Positions 8,012 through 16,257 of a stretch of 43,929 bases of DNA are shown here, in pieces. Origin of the DNA: JAIRNF01 sp031550925 (lineage in GTDB: Bacteria > Bacteroidota > Bacteroidia > Bacteroidales > UBA932); NCBI GenBank assembly GCA_031550925.1, contig JAVBOE010000042.1, forward strand, positions 1-43,929, given 5' to 3'. The stretch's first letter is position 1. Every line of letters starts with the position of its first letter. Below the pieces are notes generated by a model. It did no database searches. It had not been told where the DNA came from and saw nothing but the letters and a program-made list of their open reading frames with translations. The position numbers and the translations under genes were made by a program.

Positions 8012-8860
8012 CTAAGGGATGTTACCTTTCTTCAGCTTATATCTTTTTTGAAGCAACCCGAAAGATACGATAAGCAGAACTGTGGCAACAACAAAAAATG
8101 ATGTGAAGTAACCTCCGGTAAGGTCTTGTAAGGTAGTATTTGAATCCAACCCTTTGGAATCCGCAATAGTTATCCCAATAAAAGCAAAAAGGTTATTTAC
8201 AAAATGGATAAATATGCATGGCCATATTGATTTGGTTTTCCAATACATCCAGCCGAGGAATAGCCCTATAACAAATGCAGGGAGGGCTTGCCATGGGTTA
8301 AAATGAATGAGCGCAAAAAAGAAAGCTGACCAGATAATTGCTTTTTTAGGAGACATACTTGTTAACAGCCCGCGCAAAATAACCCCTCGCAAAAGCACTT
8401 CCTCACATAGAGGGGCAACTATTACAGCTAGTATAAAGGTTGAGATGCTTACGGTAAACACTTGTCCAAAATAATTTTCAAACCACTCCGGCATTGGCCA
8501 AAACTTTAACAGAAGTGTGCTTAGTGGTTCCAGAATAATTGCTAAAGACGATGTTGCAAGCAATATGAGAATGTAAACCGTCCAATCTATGTGCCTGTCT
8601 GCAAACAGAGGCTTTGCTATTGTTGCCCTTCCGAAGATTTGGTTGATAATGAAAAATAAGAAAGCATAGCTGATAATGGTTGCAAGAACCATGAACCAAG
8701 CATCTAGCTCCGAACTTTTTATAGATAGCGCTTTAGCAATGAGTTCTAATATACCAACAGGGACAGATACAGCTAATGTAGCACCAATAAATAAACCAAC
8801 AACAGCCCATGCTTGTGTTAGCTGAAAACGATGCTGATTTGTGGGATTATAGCTGTTCAT
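8012..8860 (-). CDS. CPBP-family intramembrane metalloprotease
   Basis: A 282-residue polytopic membrane protein of the CPBP (CAAX protease and bacteriocin-processing) family. The family motifs are present: EEVLLRG (Glu153, Glu154, Arg158), FALIHFNPWQ (His186) and FIHFVNN (His219, Asn223). About seven or eight hydrophobic segments are visible. I choose the ATG at 8860 because the 11 residues before it are AT-rich and nonconserved-looking. Relatives cleave prenylated proteins or protect against self-made bacteriocins. No bacteriocin gene lies nearby, so the role here is unknown. Confidence 0.85.
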   Translation of the reverse strand: MNSYNPTNQHRFQLTQAWAVVGLFIGATLAVSVPVGILELIAKALSIKSSELDAWFMVLATIISYAFLFFIINQIFGRATIAKPLFADRHIDWTVYILILLATSSLAIILEPLSTLLLKFWPMPEWFENYFGQVFTVSISTFILAVIVAPLCEEVLLRGVILRGLLTSMSPKKAIIWSAFFFALIHFNPWQALPAFVIGLFLGWMYWKTKSIWPCIFIHFVNNLFAFIGITIADSKGLDSNTTLQDLTGGYFTSFFVVATVLLIVSFGLLQKRYKLKKGNIP

Positions 8861-8942
8861 AATTAACGAAATAAGGCGTAAAGGTAGTAGCAAATCCGTT
8901 AAAATGTACTATGTAACGGTTTTTGTTTGCGAGCTAATAAAG

Positions 8943-9770
8943 CTAATAGCTATTAAGGGTAGCATCCAGAATGGTTGTACCAACAATAATGCCGCCAATA
9001 GCGAGGGCCTCCCAACCACTATTATTAGCCTGAATTACAGTAAACATGAAGTCGTTTCTTTGCGCTAATCCTTTCTCTAGATTCGAAGGCGCAATACCTT
9101 TTGCCCGAATGAGGTTTGCTATATAAAAACTTTGTGTGATAGCATATGTAGAACCGTCTTCTAAAAAGATAGTCAGGTAGCTTTCAAAGAATAACGGGGT
9201 ATTATCCTCAGAAAAGTCGAGAGCTTTAACACTTCTTGTTTGATTATGGGCATCGAGGACAACGTTGTTGTTGTATTCTTTTTTATCAATGTTGCTGAAG
9301 TTTAGGTTAGAAAGCCATAAACTACAGTGGTTAATTTTGCGTTTTGGAGGGATAAAGCTTACCTGTTCGGGGTTGTATTCGTACCCGGTGGTGGTTGCTT
9401 TTGTGGTGCTAATATCGGTATATGGAAAGACCCCAATACTGAAAGTTTGACTGGTTGTTTCTGTTGTAATGTGCGATTTCTGACCTTTATAGCTAGTGGC
9501 TACATCATTAATAATAATAGCAGAGCGAGACCAGTCTACATACATTGGCATGTCAAGCTTATTAAGAACTCCGATTTGGATAGGACCATCCTGCCCGTTG
9601 AAAGAATAAGTAATTTGAATGGTATCGGTATTAAAAATAAACGAACCTAAATTATCTCTATTTATGCCTTCGTCATTGCTGCTTAATGTTGAATAGTAGT
9701 ATGTGCTTGAGCAGGAAGACAAACATATAAACCCTATTAATAGAGCAAATATAAACGATAGATACTTCAT
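8943..9770 (-). CDS. Unrecognised lipoprotein
   Basis: A 275-residue protein with a lipoprotein signal: hydrophobic residues 4-18, then the lipobox LSSC with Cys20 as the lipidation site. The mature part looks beta-rich and begins with a run of Tyr and Ser. A small Gly-rich hydrophobic segment (GGIIVGTTI) lies near the C terminus and may contact a membrane. I do not recognise a family. The gene stands alone, with a candidate promoter about 20 bases upstream. It probably sits in the outer or inner membrane facing the periplasm or surface. Confidence 0.65.
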   Translation of the reverse strand: MKYLSFIFALLIGFICLSSCSSTYYYSTLSSNDEGINRDNLGSFIFNTDTIQITYSFNGQDGPIQIGVLNKLDMPMYVDWSRSAIIINDVATSYKGQKSHITTETTSQTFSIGVFPYTDISTTKATTTGYEYNPEQVSFIPPKRKINHCSLWLSNLNFSNIDKKEYNNNVVLDAHNQTRSVKALDFSEDNTPLFFESYLTIFLEDGSTYAITQSFYIANLIRAKGIAPSNLEKGLAQRNDFMFTVIQANNSGWEALAIGGIIVGTTILDATLNSY

Positions 9771-9790
9771 AGTCGCTAAAATTTATCTAG

Positions 9791-9823
9791 TAAAGATACC
9801 AATTTTACATAACAAGAAACAAC
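9791..9823 (-). promoter_or_regulatory. Candidate promoter of the unknown lipoprotein gene
   Basis: On the minus strand GTTG, 21 bases, then TATCTTTA, each half one mismatch from the Bacteroidota consensus. Confidence 0.4.
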
Positions 9824-9870
9824 ATAAATCCTTTTTAGCTGTTATCTTCGTATTAAATAACCCTTGAACC

Positions 9871-10482
9871 ATGAGTATGATTTCTTTTATTAAGAAAACA
9901 GGATTAACCATTCCTCTTTTTTGTATGTTGCTATCTTGCACACAAACAACAAATAACACAATGAACGATACGTTACAAACCATTCGCAACCGTAAGAGCG
10001 TTCGAAAATATACAGAGCAAACGGTTCCGAAAGAAAAGGTAGAAATATTACTGAAAGCAGCGATGGCGGCACCATCTTCTAAAAACAACCAACCATGGTT
10101 GTTTTATGTAATTACCAATAGAGATGTGTTGGTTAAGCTGTCGGAGCAGCTGCCTTATGCAAAGATGTTGGCAAAAGCACCTCTTGCCATTGTTGTATGT
10201 GGCGATAATACTAAGGGCATAACTGATCCCGAGCAATCGCTTAACTGGGCGTTAGACTGCTCAGCTGCTTCTCAGAATATTTTATTGGCAGCAGAAGCAG
10301 AAGGATTAGGTGCTGTATGGACAGGTGTTTTTCCGTATAGCGGTAGAGTAAAAATAGTGAAAGAGGCTTTGCAGTTGCCTGAAAATATTATACCGCTAAA
10401 CGTTATTCCTGTTGGCTATCCTGACGGAGAACACATGCCTAAAGATAAGTTTAATCCCGATGTTATTAATTGGGTAGAATAA
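9871..10482 (+). CDS. Nitroreductase-family protein with lipoprotein signal
   Basis: A 203-residue protein with two parts. Residues 1-23 form a lipoprotein signal (hydrophobic segment, then LLSC with Cys23). Residues 31-203 form a complete FMN-dependent nitroreductase domain: RNRKSVRKYTEQTVPKEKV binds the flavin phosphate, AAPSSKNNQPWLFYVI follows, and GLGAVWTG is near the C-terminal third. Such enzymes reduce nitro groups or quinones with NAD(P)H. A periplasmic lipid-anchored form is unusual because NAD(P)H is cytoplasmic. An internal ATG at 9961 (residue 31) would give the normal cytoplasmic enzyme, so either start could be used. It converges with corA, separated by a long inverted repeat. 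Confidence 0.85.
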   Translation: MSMISFIKKTGLTIPLFCMLLSCTQTTNNTMNDTLQTIRNRKSVRKYTEQTVPKEKVEILLKAAMAAPSSKNNQPWLFYVITNRDVLVKLSEQLPYAKMLAKAPLAIVVCGDNTKGITDPEQSLNWALDCSAASQNILLAAEAEGLGAVWTGVFPYSGRVKIVKEALQLPENIIPLNVIPVGYPDGEHMPKDKFNPDVINWVE

Positions 10483-10572
10483 AAATTTGCTAATATGCTA
10501 ATATGCAAATGTAAAAGATGAAGTTGTTGGGCATACATTCTCACATTTGCATATTAGCATATTAGCAAATTT
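10483..10572. repeat. Perfect 30-bp inverted repeat between convergent genes
   Basis: Arms at 10483-10512 and 10543-10572 are exact reverse complements with a 30-base spacer. The core is TTTGCTAATATGCTAATATG. It starts on the base after the nitroreductase stop codon and ends ten bases before the corA stop codon. Related units occur at about 1650-1746 and 23629-23660. It may end transcription in both directions, although it lacks a T run. Confidence 0.85.
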
Positions 10573-10582
10573 ACACATTAAT

Positions 10583-11533
10583 TTATAGTATCTTTTTTCG
10601 CTTAAAGAAGAAGAAAGTTATTACTACCGATATTATCATTAGAGCGATAGAGAAAACCAAATCCCAACCCTCGTCAACTAATGGTAACCAGAGGTTCATA
10701 CCATACATACTTGCGATTAGAGTAGGAGGCATGAAGAATACCGTAACAACGGTAAACACTTTGATGATCTTGTTCTGCTCTATGTTAATAAGACCGACAA
10801 TGGTATTTTGTAGATACTCCAAGCGGTCGAAGCTGAAGTCGGTGTGGTTAATTAGCGAATTTACGTCTTTTATCAGCACGTTTAGTATTGGATAAACATC
10901 ATCGGGAAATCTGCTGCTTCGCAGAATATTTGATACCACACGCTGTTTATCGATAATATTTTCGCGAATTACCATTGTATTTTCTTGCAGCTGGCTTATA
11001 TCCAACAGCATTTCTTCGTTAACCTTGTTCCCTAAGTTAACCTGCTTGCTGAGATACGAAATTTCTTTTGCTATGCCTTCAACCATATCGGCATCAAGGT
11101 CTATACGGCTTTCGAGTATAGCAACCATCAGGTGATAGCCGGTAGTACTTGTCTTATGCGATAGCTGAACTTTCTTACCTATTTCACTCAGCGTTCTAAG
11201 GTCGGAATTGTGGAGTGTTGCCAGTATCCCGTTGTTGGTAATAGTAAATGAAACCGTTTCGTAAGTAAAGCTGTCGGGCTGCGAAATCAGGAAGTTTGTG
11301 TTAGCGAAAATCTCGTTTTCTGTTTCAGAGTAACGAGAGCTGCTTTCGATCTCTTCGGCTTGCGAACGGCTTTGCAGGTCAGTATCGAGGTAATCTTCAA
11401 TCTTACGTTTTTCATCACCGGAAGGGTCGATAAGATCAATCCAGATAACGCTTTCTTTACTTAGCTTATCGAGTAGCTTGATGTCGCTGCTGCGAACTAT
11501 TTTTTCCGGTGTTTTATAGTAGATAATAACCAT
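10583..11533 (-). CDS. corA: CorA-family magnesium/cobalt transporter
   Basis: A 316-residue CorA-type divalent cation channel. The selectivity motif YGMN (Gly-Met-Asn at 278-280) sits at the end of the first of two C-terminal membrane helices. The second helix ends in the basic tail KRKKIL. The long N-terminal cytoplasmic funnel has the expected charged helices. CorA proteins form pentamers that take up magnesium, and sometimes cobalt or nickel. It lies 61 bases downstream of mqnA on the same strand and might be read from the same transcript. Confidence 0.93.
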   Translation of the reverse strand: MVIIYYKTPEKIVRSSDIKLLDKLSKESVIWIDLIDPSGDEKRKIEDYLDTDLQSRSQAEEIESSSRYSETENEIFANTNFLISQPDSFTYETVSFTITNNGILATLHNSDLRTLSEIGKKVQLSHKTSTTGYHLMVAILESRIDLDADMVEGIAKEISYLSKQVNLGNKVNEEMLLDISQLQENTMVIRENIIDKQRVVSNILRSSRFPDDVYPILNVLIKDVNSLINHTDFSFDRLEYLQNTIVGLINIEQNKIIKVFTVVTVFFMPPTLIASMYGMNLWLPLVDEGWDLVFSIALMIISVVITFFFFKRKKIL

Positions 11534-11594
11534 AGGAGTTGGTGTTATGGGGTGTAACGATGGTTAGCTGTGCAAGTTTTTGTCTTGCGAACGA

Positions 11595-12371
11595 CTATTC
11601 GTTACATCGGACTTTGGATTTTATTACCCCCAAGGCTAAATTCCAAAAATCAACCAATCCTTTCTTCTTCTCGTTATCAAAGTTATAGCTGATGTTATTC
11701 TGCAAATAATCCAGCGCCAGCTGCTTATCAAAGTTTTTTACTTCATGTTCAACCACATAAGGTATGCTGTCTATACCTTTTTTCAACCCTTCGTTAAACA
11801 TGCTTATAAATTCCGGATCAAGGCGTTTGTTTGCAGCCCATACAGCGAAAACAAACGGCAGCTTACGGAACTTTATCCATTCTTCTGCAAGGTCGTATTT
11901 ATAAGGAAATTTACCGTCAAAAGAAAATGTTTTGTCGCCAATTAGTACATATCCTGTGTTTTTCTTGTTGGCGTCAACATCTTGTATATTTTTGAGGTTG
12001 CTGAATACAGGCGATATAAACCAGTACTTCTTAGCTAATACTTGACAAAGTAATACCGAAGTTCTCGATTCAAAATCAAGATATATCGTGTTTAATTCAT
12101 GTAGCGGGGCTGTACTGTATAGTGCAACAGATCGTACTTTATCAGTAGCACCTATGCAATAATCACCTATAATATGGTATTCGGGTAAATCGGGAACAAC
12201 GGCAACAGGTACAATGCCAATATCTGTTTTATCCTCTTTAAGCATGGCCGCGCACTCGGCCGGATAGTTTAACGTTAGCTCTATATGGTTGACTACTGCC
12301 GAATTTTGCAGACCGTACACGAATGGTACTGTGTTGAGGTAAGATATTGCTGAAACTCTAACTTTCTTCAT
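11595..12371 (-). CDS. mqnA: Menaquinone biosynthesis protein MqnA (chorismate dehydratase)
   Basis: A protein of about 258 residues that I assign to MqnA, the first enzyme of the futalosine route to menaquinone. It dehydrates chorismate to 3-[(1-carboxyvinyl)oxy]benzoate. The N terminus VRVSAISYLNTVPF is the family signature, and the fold is that of a periplasmic-binding-like protein without a signal peptide. The ATG at 12371 gives MKKVRVS; an ATG two codons upstream (12377) is equally possible. MqnD has a similar fold but a different start. The presence of mqnA implies this organism makes menaquinone by the futalosine route; other pathway genes are not adjacent. Confidence 0.85.
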   Translation of the reverse strand: MKKVRVSAISYLNTVPFVYGLQNSAVVNHIELTLNYPAECAAMLKEDKTDIGIVPVAVVPDLPEYHIIGDYCIGATDKVRSVALYSTAPLHELNTIYLDFESRTSVLLCQVLAKKYWFISPVFSNLKNIQDVDANKKNTGYVLIGDKTFSFDGKFPYKYDLAEEWIKFRKLPFVFAVWAANKRLDPEFISMFNEGLKKGIDSIPYVVEHEVKNFDKQLALDYLQNNISYNFDNEKKKGLVDFWNLALGVIKSKVRCNE

Positions 12372-12427
12372 CACCATAGAGATTTATGTTACTATCCAGA
12401 GGGCATCTATGTGCTATTTTTATGGTG

Positions 12428-12435
12428 CAAAGGTA
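12428..12435 (-). promoter_or_regulatory. Candidate -7 element of mqnA
   Basis: On the minus strand TACCTTTG matches TAnnTTTG, about 55 bases upstream of the mqnA start. TTCG lies 20 bases further upstream and is only a poor -33 match. Confidence 0.35.
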
Positions 12436-12483
12436 ATCAAATAAGTTGTTTATTGCGAATATGCGGTAAAACTGTAAAATTTG

Positions 12484-12491
12484 TACTTTTG
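12484..12491 (+). promoter_or_regulatory. Candidate -7 element of purB
   Basis: TACTTTTG matches TAnnTTTG about 30 bases before the purB start. No good -33 partner is visible. It lies back to back with the mqnA element. Confidence 0.35.
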
Positions 12492-12519
12492 TGCTTTACT
12501 GCCATTAAACTATTAAACT

Positions 12520-13863
12520 ATGACATTGAACGAGCTAACAGCAATTTCGCCGATTGACGGTAGGTATAGAAAACAGGTTGATAAGCTAAGCGAATATTTT
12601 TCGGAGTATGCACTTATCCGCTATCGTGTATTGGTGGAGATAGAATATTTTATTGCGCTTTGCGAAATTCCCCTACCACAGCTGCAGGATATAGATAAGC
12701 TAAGCTACCCTAAGCTGAGAGATTTATATAAGAATTTTTCAACCGATGATGCCCAACATATAAAGGATATAGAAAAAACGACCAACCATGACGTTAAAGC
12801 TGTTGAATATTTCTTGAAGGAAAAATTTGACCAGCTGGAGTTGACAAAGTGGCGCGAGTTTATTCACTTCGGGCTTACCTCTCAGGATGTAAATAATACT
12901 GCTACGCCATATAGCTTGCGCGAAATGGTGCATGATATATATTATCCCGAGCTGGATGAGCTGCAAAAGAAGCTACAGCAGCTGCAGGTAGAGTGGGCTC
13001 AGCTGCCCATGCTCGCTCATACACACGGACAGCCGGCTTCTCCAACACGTTTGGGTAAAGAAATCGGGGTGTTTGTAGAGCGTTTGGCTAAACAGGTCGA
13101 ACTGCTCAGGGCATTGCCTTGTTCTGCTAAATTTGGTGGTGCTACGGGTAATTTTAACGCTCATCACATTGCATATCCCAAGATTGACTGGGTTACTTTT
13201 GCTAACAACTTTGTAAGCACAGTGCTGGGTTTAGAGCGGTCGCAGCTGACAACACAAATCGACCATTACGATAGCTTAGCGGCTATTTTCGATAACTTTA
13301 AGCGGATTAATACCATTCTCATTGATCTTTGTCGTGATGTATGGACATATATCTCAATGGGGTATTTTAAACAGAAAATTAAAGAAGGAGAAGTTGGCTC
13401 GTCTGCGATGCCGCATAAGGTAAACCCTATTGATTTTGAAAATGCCGAGGGTAATTTCGGAATGGCTAACGCTATATTTGAACATTTATCAATTAAGCTC
13501 CCTGTTTCTCGTTTGCAGCGAGATTTAACCGACTCTACAGTGCTTCGGAATGTTGGTGTTCCAATGGCTCATACTATTCTCGGGTTTAAGTCGGTAATGA
13601 AAGGTCTAGGCAAGTTGATTGTGGACGCTGAAGCGCTTAACCGTGATTTGGAAGATAGCTGGGCTGTTGTGGCAGAAGGAATTCAAACCATTCTTCGCAG
13701 AGAGTCGTACCCTAATCCATACGAAGCGTTGAAGTCGTTAACACGTACAAACAAGCCGATTACAAAAGAAGATATAGAAGAGTTTATCGCTAAGCTTGAT
13801 GTATCGGATAACGTAAAGAATGAGCTGAGAACAATAACTCCGCAGAGCTATACCGGTATTTAG
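12520..13863 (+). CDS. purB: Adenylosuccinate lyase
   Basis: A 447-residue member of the fumarase/aspartase superfamily that performs two purine steps, SAICAR to AICAR and adenylosuccinate to AMP, each releasing fumarate. The superfamily signature GSSAMPHKVNPIDFENAEGN is intact. The substrate loops LTSQDVNNT and AHTHGQPASPTRLGKE match the longer PurB type of E. coli. It acts as a cytoplasmic tetramer. It starts at the ATG at 12520 with the typical MTLNELTAISPIDGRYR. purC, its partner step, lies far away at 42084. Confidence 0.96.
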   Translation: MTLNELTAISPIDGRYRKQVDKLSEYFSEYALIRYRVLVEIEYFIALCEIPLPQLQDIDKLSYPKLRDLYKNFSTDDAQHIKDIEKTTNHDVKAVEYFLKEKFDQLELTKWREFIHFGLTSQDVNNTATPYSLREMVHDIYYPELDELQKKLQQLQVEWAQLPMLAHTHGQPASPTRLGKEIGVFVERLAKQVELLRALPCSAKFGGATGNFNAHHIAYPKIDWVTFANNFVSTVLGLERSQLTTQIDHYDSLAAIFDNFKRINTILIDLCRDVWTYISMGYFKQKIKEGEVGSSAMPHKVNPIDFENAEGNFGMANAIFEHLSIKLPVSRLQRDLTDSTVLRNVGVPMAHTILGFKSVMKGLGKLIVDAEALNRDLEDSWAVVAEGIQTILRRESYPNPYEALKSLTRTNKPITKEDIEEFIAKLDVSDNVKNELRTITPQSYTGI

Positions 13864-13874
13864 GCAGCTCACTA

Positions 13875-14016
13875 ATAGTATCACGACACAAGTATCACGA
13901 TATGCGTATAGCGATGTGAGATGTAATTAGGCAGTTGTTCTTATTTCGTTCAACATTATGAGCTCTGTTCTGTAAGGTATTAATACTCCCTCCCTTTGGG
14001 AGGGTGGGGAGGGCTT
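13875..14016 (+). repeat. Composite intergenic repeat after purB
   Basis: Beginning 11 bases after the purB stop are GTATCACG units and a GTATAGCGATGTGAGA stretch (13875-13922). A GC-rich element, CTCCCTCCCTTTGGGAGGG, continues from 13986 to 14016 and ends next to the SRAP stop codon. The order matches the composites after elbB and after the AlbA_2 gene. Confidence 0.7.
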
Positions 14017-14017
14017 C

Positions 14018-14725
14018 TTACTTTTTCAAGTGTGCCCCGTCTATTGTACTTCCAATAGGTTTAATTGCCTCAGGGTCATATGGCGATAGATTTAGTAGAT
14101 CTAACGATACTGGGTATGCCTCCAGCTTACTCGATGAAATAGGCTCCATTAAAGACAGTATTTGATACTTTGTCAACCCCGGCTTTAGCCATTCTTCTTC
14201 TTTTTCACGAGAAAGAATAAACGGTATGCGATTAGATGCAGTATGGATATGTTTTATCATATTGTTGCCTTCTAAGGTAAGCAGAGAGAATGTGTTGACT
14301 GCTTCACCTGTTGTCGGATTTTCCCAGCATTGATAGATACCGGCTATCGAAAATATCTCTTGGTTCTTTACCTTTAAGTAGTAAGGGTGCTTGAAGTTGT
14401 TGCTGCTTCTCCATTCAAAAAAACCTGTAGAGGGAATAATGCATCTTTTAGACTTAACAATCTTAATAAGTTCAGGTTTATCGTATATTGTTTCCGCGCG
14501 AACATTTACGGTATCATCAGCCAGCTCTTTTGCGTAGCTAACATTATGAATCCATGATGGTATTAAACCCCACCGGAAGATTCTTATGCTATCAATTAGT
14601 ACAACAGGAAATTCCGGATGAGCATATGCATTTGCTCTATATGTTGGTTGATAAGGTTCTGCTTCCCTTTTATATCTGCCGGCAAGCTTCTTCGCATCAG
14701 CTATTATTGAATTATAGGTACACAT
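14018..14725 (-). CDS. SRAP-domain protein (YedK/HMCES family)
   Basis: A 235-residue SOS-response-associated peptidase (SRAP) protein. These proteins form a covalent thiazolidine link through Cys2 with abasic sites in single-stranded DNA and protect them during replication. The catalytic set is present: Cys2 after Met1, VNVRAET (Asn74, Arg76, Glu78), GFFEW (Glu104) and HTASNRIP (His161). The start is fixed by the need for Cys at position 2. It is transcribed alone and converges with purB. No SOS operator is recognisable. Confidence 0.92.
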   Translation of the reverse strand: MCTYNSIIADAKKLAGRYKREAEPYQPTYRANAYAHPEFPVVLIDSIRIFRWGLIPSWIHNVSYAKELADDTVNVRAETIYDKPELIKIVKSKRCIIPSTGFFEWRSSNNFKHPYYLKVKNQEIFSIAGIYQCWENPTTGEAVNTFSLLTLEGNNMIKHIHTASNRIPFILSREKEEEWLKPGLTKYQILSLMEPISSSKLEAYPVSLDLLNLSPYDPEAIKPIGSTIDGAHLKK

Positions 14726-14935
14726 ATTGTTTGCTTGTTAACATGTAGTGTGTTATTTGAAAATAATTAACATTCAGTGCTTGTCTATTGTTCAATTTCT
14801 GACACGAAGATTTTTTGAAAACAGTAAAACAAATTACATTTTTTTGTGTTTATGATTAACCGGTTATTCAAGTTGCTGGAGTGCATTATTATATTGAATA
14901 TTAAATTATTGATAATAAGAAATGAAGTGATAGCT

Positions 14936-15616
14936 ATGAAAAAATTGATGCTTTTAGTGACTGCTATTATGGTTCTAGCCATAGTAAACAGCTGCGGTAA
15001 TAAAACAAAATCACCTGTAGAAAGTGCAATGGAGTATGCTAGGCATATTCACGATGGGAATTATGACAAGTTTGTCGAACACATTTACATTGATGAAATA
15101 GAACCGGCTGAAGTTGAAGCAAAAGCTATTCATCCGGACAAGGCTGAGCATGCGAAAATACTTAAGAAAAAGGTAGAGCCACATATACAGGATAGAGGTG
15201 GTTTAAAAAACCTGAACTATATTGCTGAGACTATTGCTCCCGATGGAAAATCAGCAGTTGTTACGCTTCAGAATGAATATAATAACGGTCAGATTGAAGA
15301 TGTAATCTATAATATGGTTTTGGTTGATAATGATTGGAAGGTAAGGGTTGGCCAAGATAAGGAGGTGTGGAGAACTACGTTGGACGATGGAACACACTTA
15401 AGCTTTACCTTAAAAGAAGATGATAATAAGGAGGTATTTAAAGAGCATATAGGAGATGAGAGAAATTTTGTAAAAGAAAAAGAAACCGATACTGAAATAG
15501 TAGAAAAAGAAAAGAAAGATGGTCAAAAAGATGTTTTGAAAATAAAAGATAAAGGCGACGAAGTGGTTATTAAAGAAAAGCACGATGGCGAAAAGACCGT
15601 AACGAAGATAAAATAA
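14936..15616 (+). CDS. Lipoprotein with DUF4878-like domain and Lys/Glu-rich tail
   Basis: A 226-residue lipoprotein with lipobox VNSC (Cys20). Residues 25-130 resemble DUF4878-like lipoproteins of the NTF2-like class: SAMEYARHIHDGNYDKFVEH, a helical segment, then beta strands ending in DNDWKVRVG. From about residue 175 the sequence is low-complexity, alternating Lys and Glu/Asp with Val/Ile every few residues, as in EKEKKDGQKDVLKIKDKGDE. It may form an extended beta or coiled stalk. I chose the ATG at 14936 because the signal peptide starts there. The role is unknown. It converges with dtd, and a strong hairpin lies between them. Confidence 0.65.
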   Translation: MKKLMLLVTAIMVLAIVNSCGNKTKSPVESAMEYARHIHDGNYDKFVEHIYIDEIEPAEVEAKAIHPDKAEHAKILKKKVEPHIQDRGGLKNLNYIAETIAPDGKSAVVTLQNEYNNGQIEDVIYNMVLVDNDWKVRVGQDKEVWRTTLDDGTHLSFTLKEDDNKEVFKEHIGDERNFVKEKETDTEIVEKEKKDGQKDVLKIKDKGDEVVIKEKHDGEKTVTKIK

Positions 15617-15627
15617 TCTGCCGGGTT

Positions 15628-15687
15628 CATACAAAGAGAGAGAAGGAATTAGACACTGTCCAAAGTTTTCTTCTCTCTCTTTGTATG
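15628..15687. terminator. Hairpin between the lipoprotein gene and dtd
   Basis: An 18-bp perfect stem (15628-15645 with 15670-15687), extendable inward with a G-T pair, separates two convergent genes. The arms are rich in purines on one side and pyrimidines on the other. It probably ends transcription from both sides. Confidence 0.65.
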
Positions 15688-15698
15688 TATATAGAATG

Positions 15699-16151
15699 TT
15701 ACTCTTTATTCTTTGTGTCAATCCAGATGGTTACAGGACCATCATTTATCAGCTCTACCATCATTTCTGCGCCAAATTCTCCGGTGTTAACAGGTTTGCC
15801 CAGCTCTTTTTCCATAGTGGCAATAAACTCTTTATACAAAGGAATAGCCTGCTCGGGGCGGGCTGCCTTGATATATGAAGGACGATTACCTTTCTTAGTT
15901 TGCGCGTGCAGCGTAAATTGGCTAACAATAATTACTTCGCCATCAATATCCTGTATTGACAGGTTCATCACACCTTCAGCATCATCGTAAATGCGAAGCT
16001 TTGCCAACTTCGCGGCCATCCAGCTGATATCTTCGCTGGTATCAGTCTCTTCAAAACCTGCAAGTATCAGCATTCCCTTGCCGATGCTTGCTATAACTTG
16101 TCCCTCAATGGTAACGGAACTTTTACTTACTCTTTGAACTAAAACGCGCAT
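15699..16151 (-). CDS. dtd: D-aminoacyl-tRNA deacylase
   Basis: A 150-residue DTD enzyme, which removes D-amino acids (and glycine from tRNA-Ala) from mischarged tRNAs. The two catalytic signatures are visible: SQFTLHAQTKKGNRPSY and the C-terminal NTGEFGAEMMVELINDGPVT, containing the Gly-Pro cis peptide. The ATG at 16151 (MRVLVQRVSKSSV) matches the universal family start, so the ten upstream residues are excluded. It is a cytoplasmic dimer. It diverges from the AlbA_2 gene. Confidence 0.95.
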   Translation of the reverse strand: MRVLVQRVSKSSVTIEGQVIASIGKGMLILAGFEETDTSEDISWMAAKLAKLRIYDDAEGVMNLSIQDIDGEVIIVSQFTLHAQTKKGNRPSYIKAARPEQAIPLYKEFIATMEKELGKPVNTGEFGAEMMVELINDGPVTIWIDTKNKE

Positions 16152-16169
16152 GATAGCTGTATTTAGCTG

Positions 16170-16177
16170 CAAAGATA
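16170..16177 (-). promoter_or_regulatory. Candidate -7 element of dtd
   Basis: On the minus strand TATCTTTG is a full match to TAnnTTTG, about 20 bases before the dtd start. No -33 TTTG is evident. Confidence 0.4.
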
Positions 16178-16187
16178 GCATAACAAA

Positions 16188-16219
16188 TTTTTTATTACGG
16201 CTTGTGTATAGTAATTTTG
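16188..16219 (+). promoter_or_regulatory. Candidate promoter of the AlbA_2 gene
   Basis: TTTT at 16188-16191, 20 bases, then TAATTTTG at 16212-16219. It partly faces the dtd promoter, as expected for a divergent pair. Confidence 0.45.
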
Positions 16220-16257
16220 CTTTCCTGTTTGAAATATGAAAGTTCTAGCATATTGTA

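Noticed and set aside
8012..8860. Bacteriocin immunity role for the CPBP protease
   Set aside because: No bacteriocin precursor or transporter gene is nearby.
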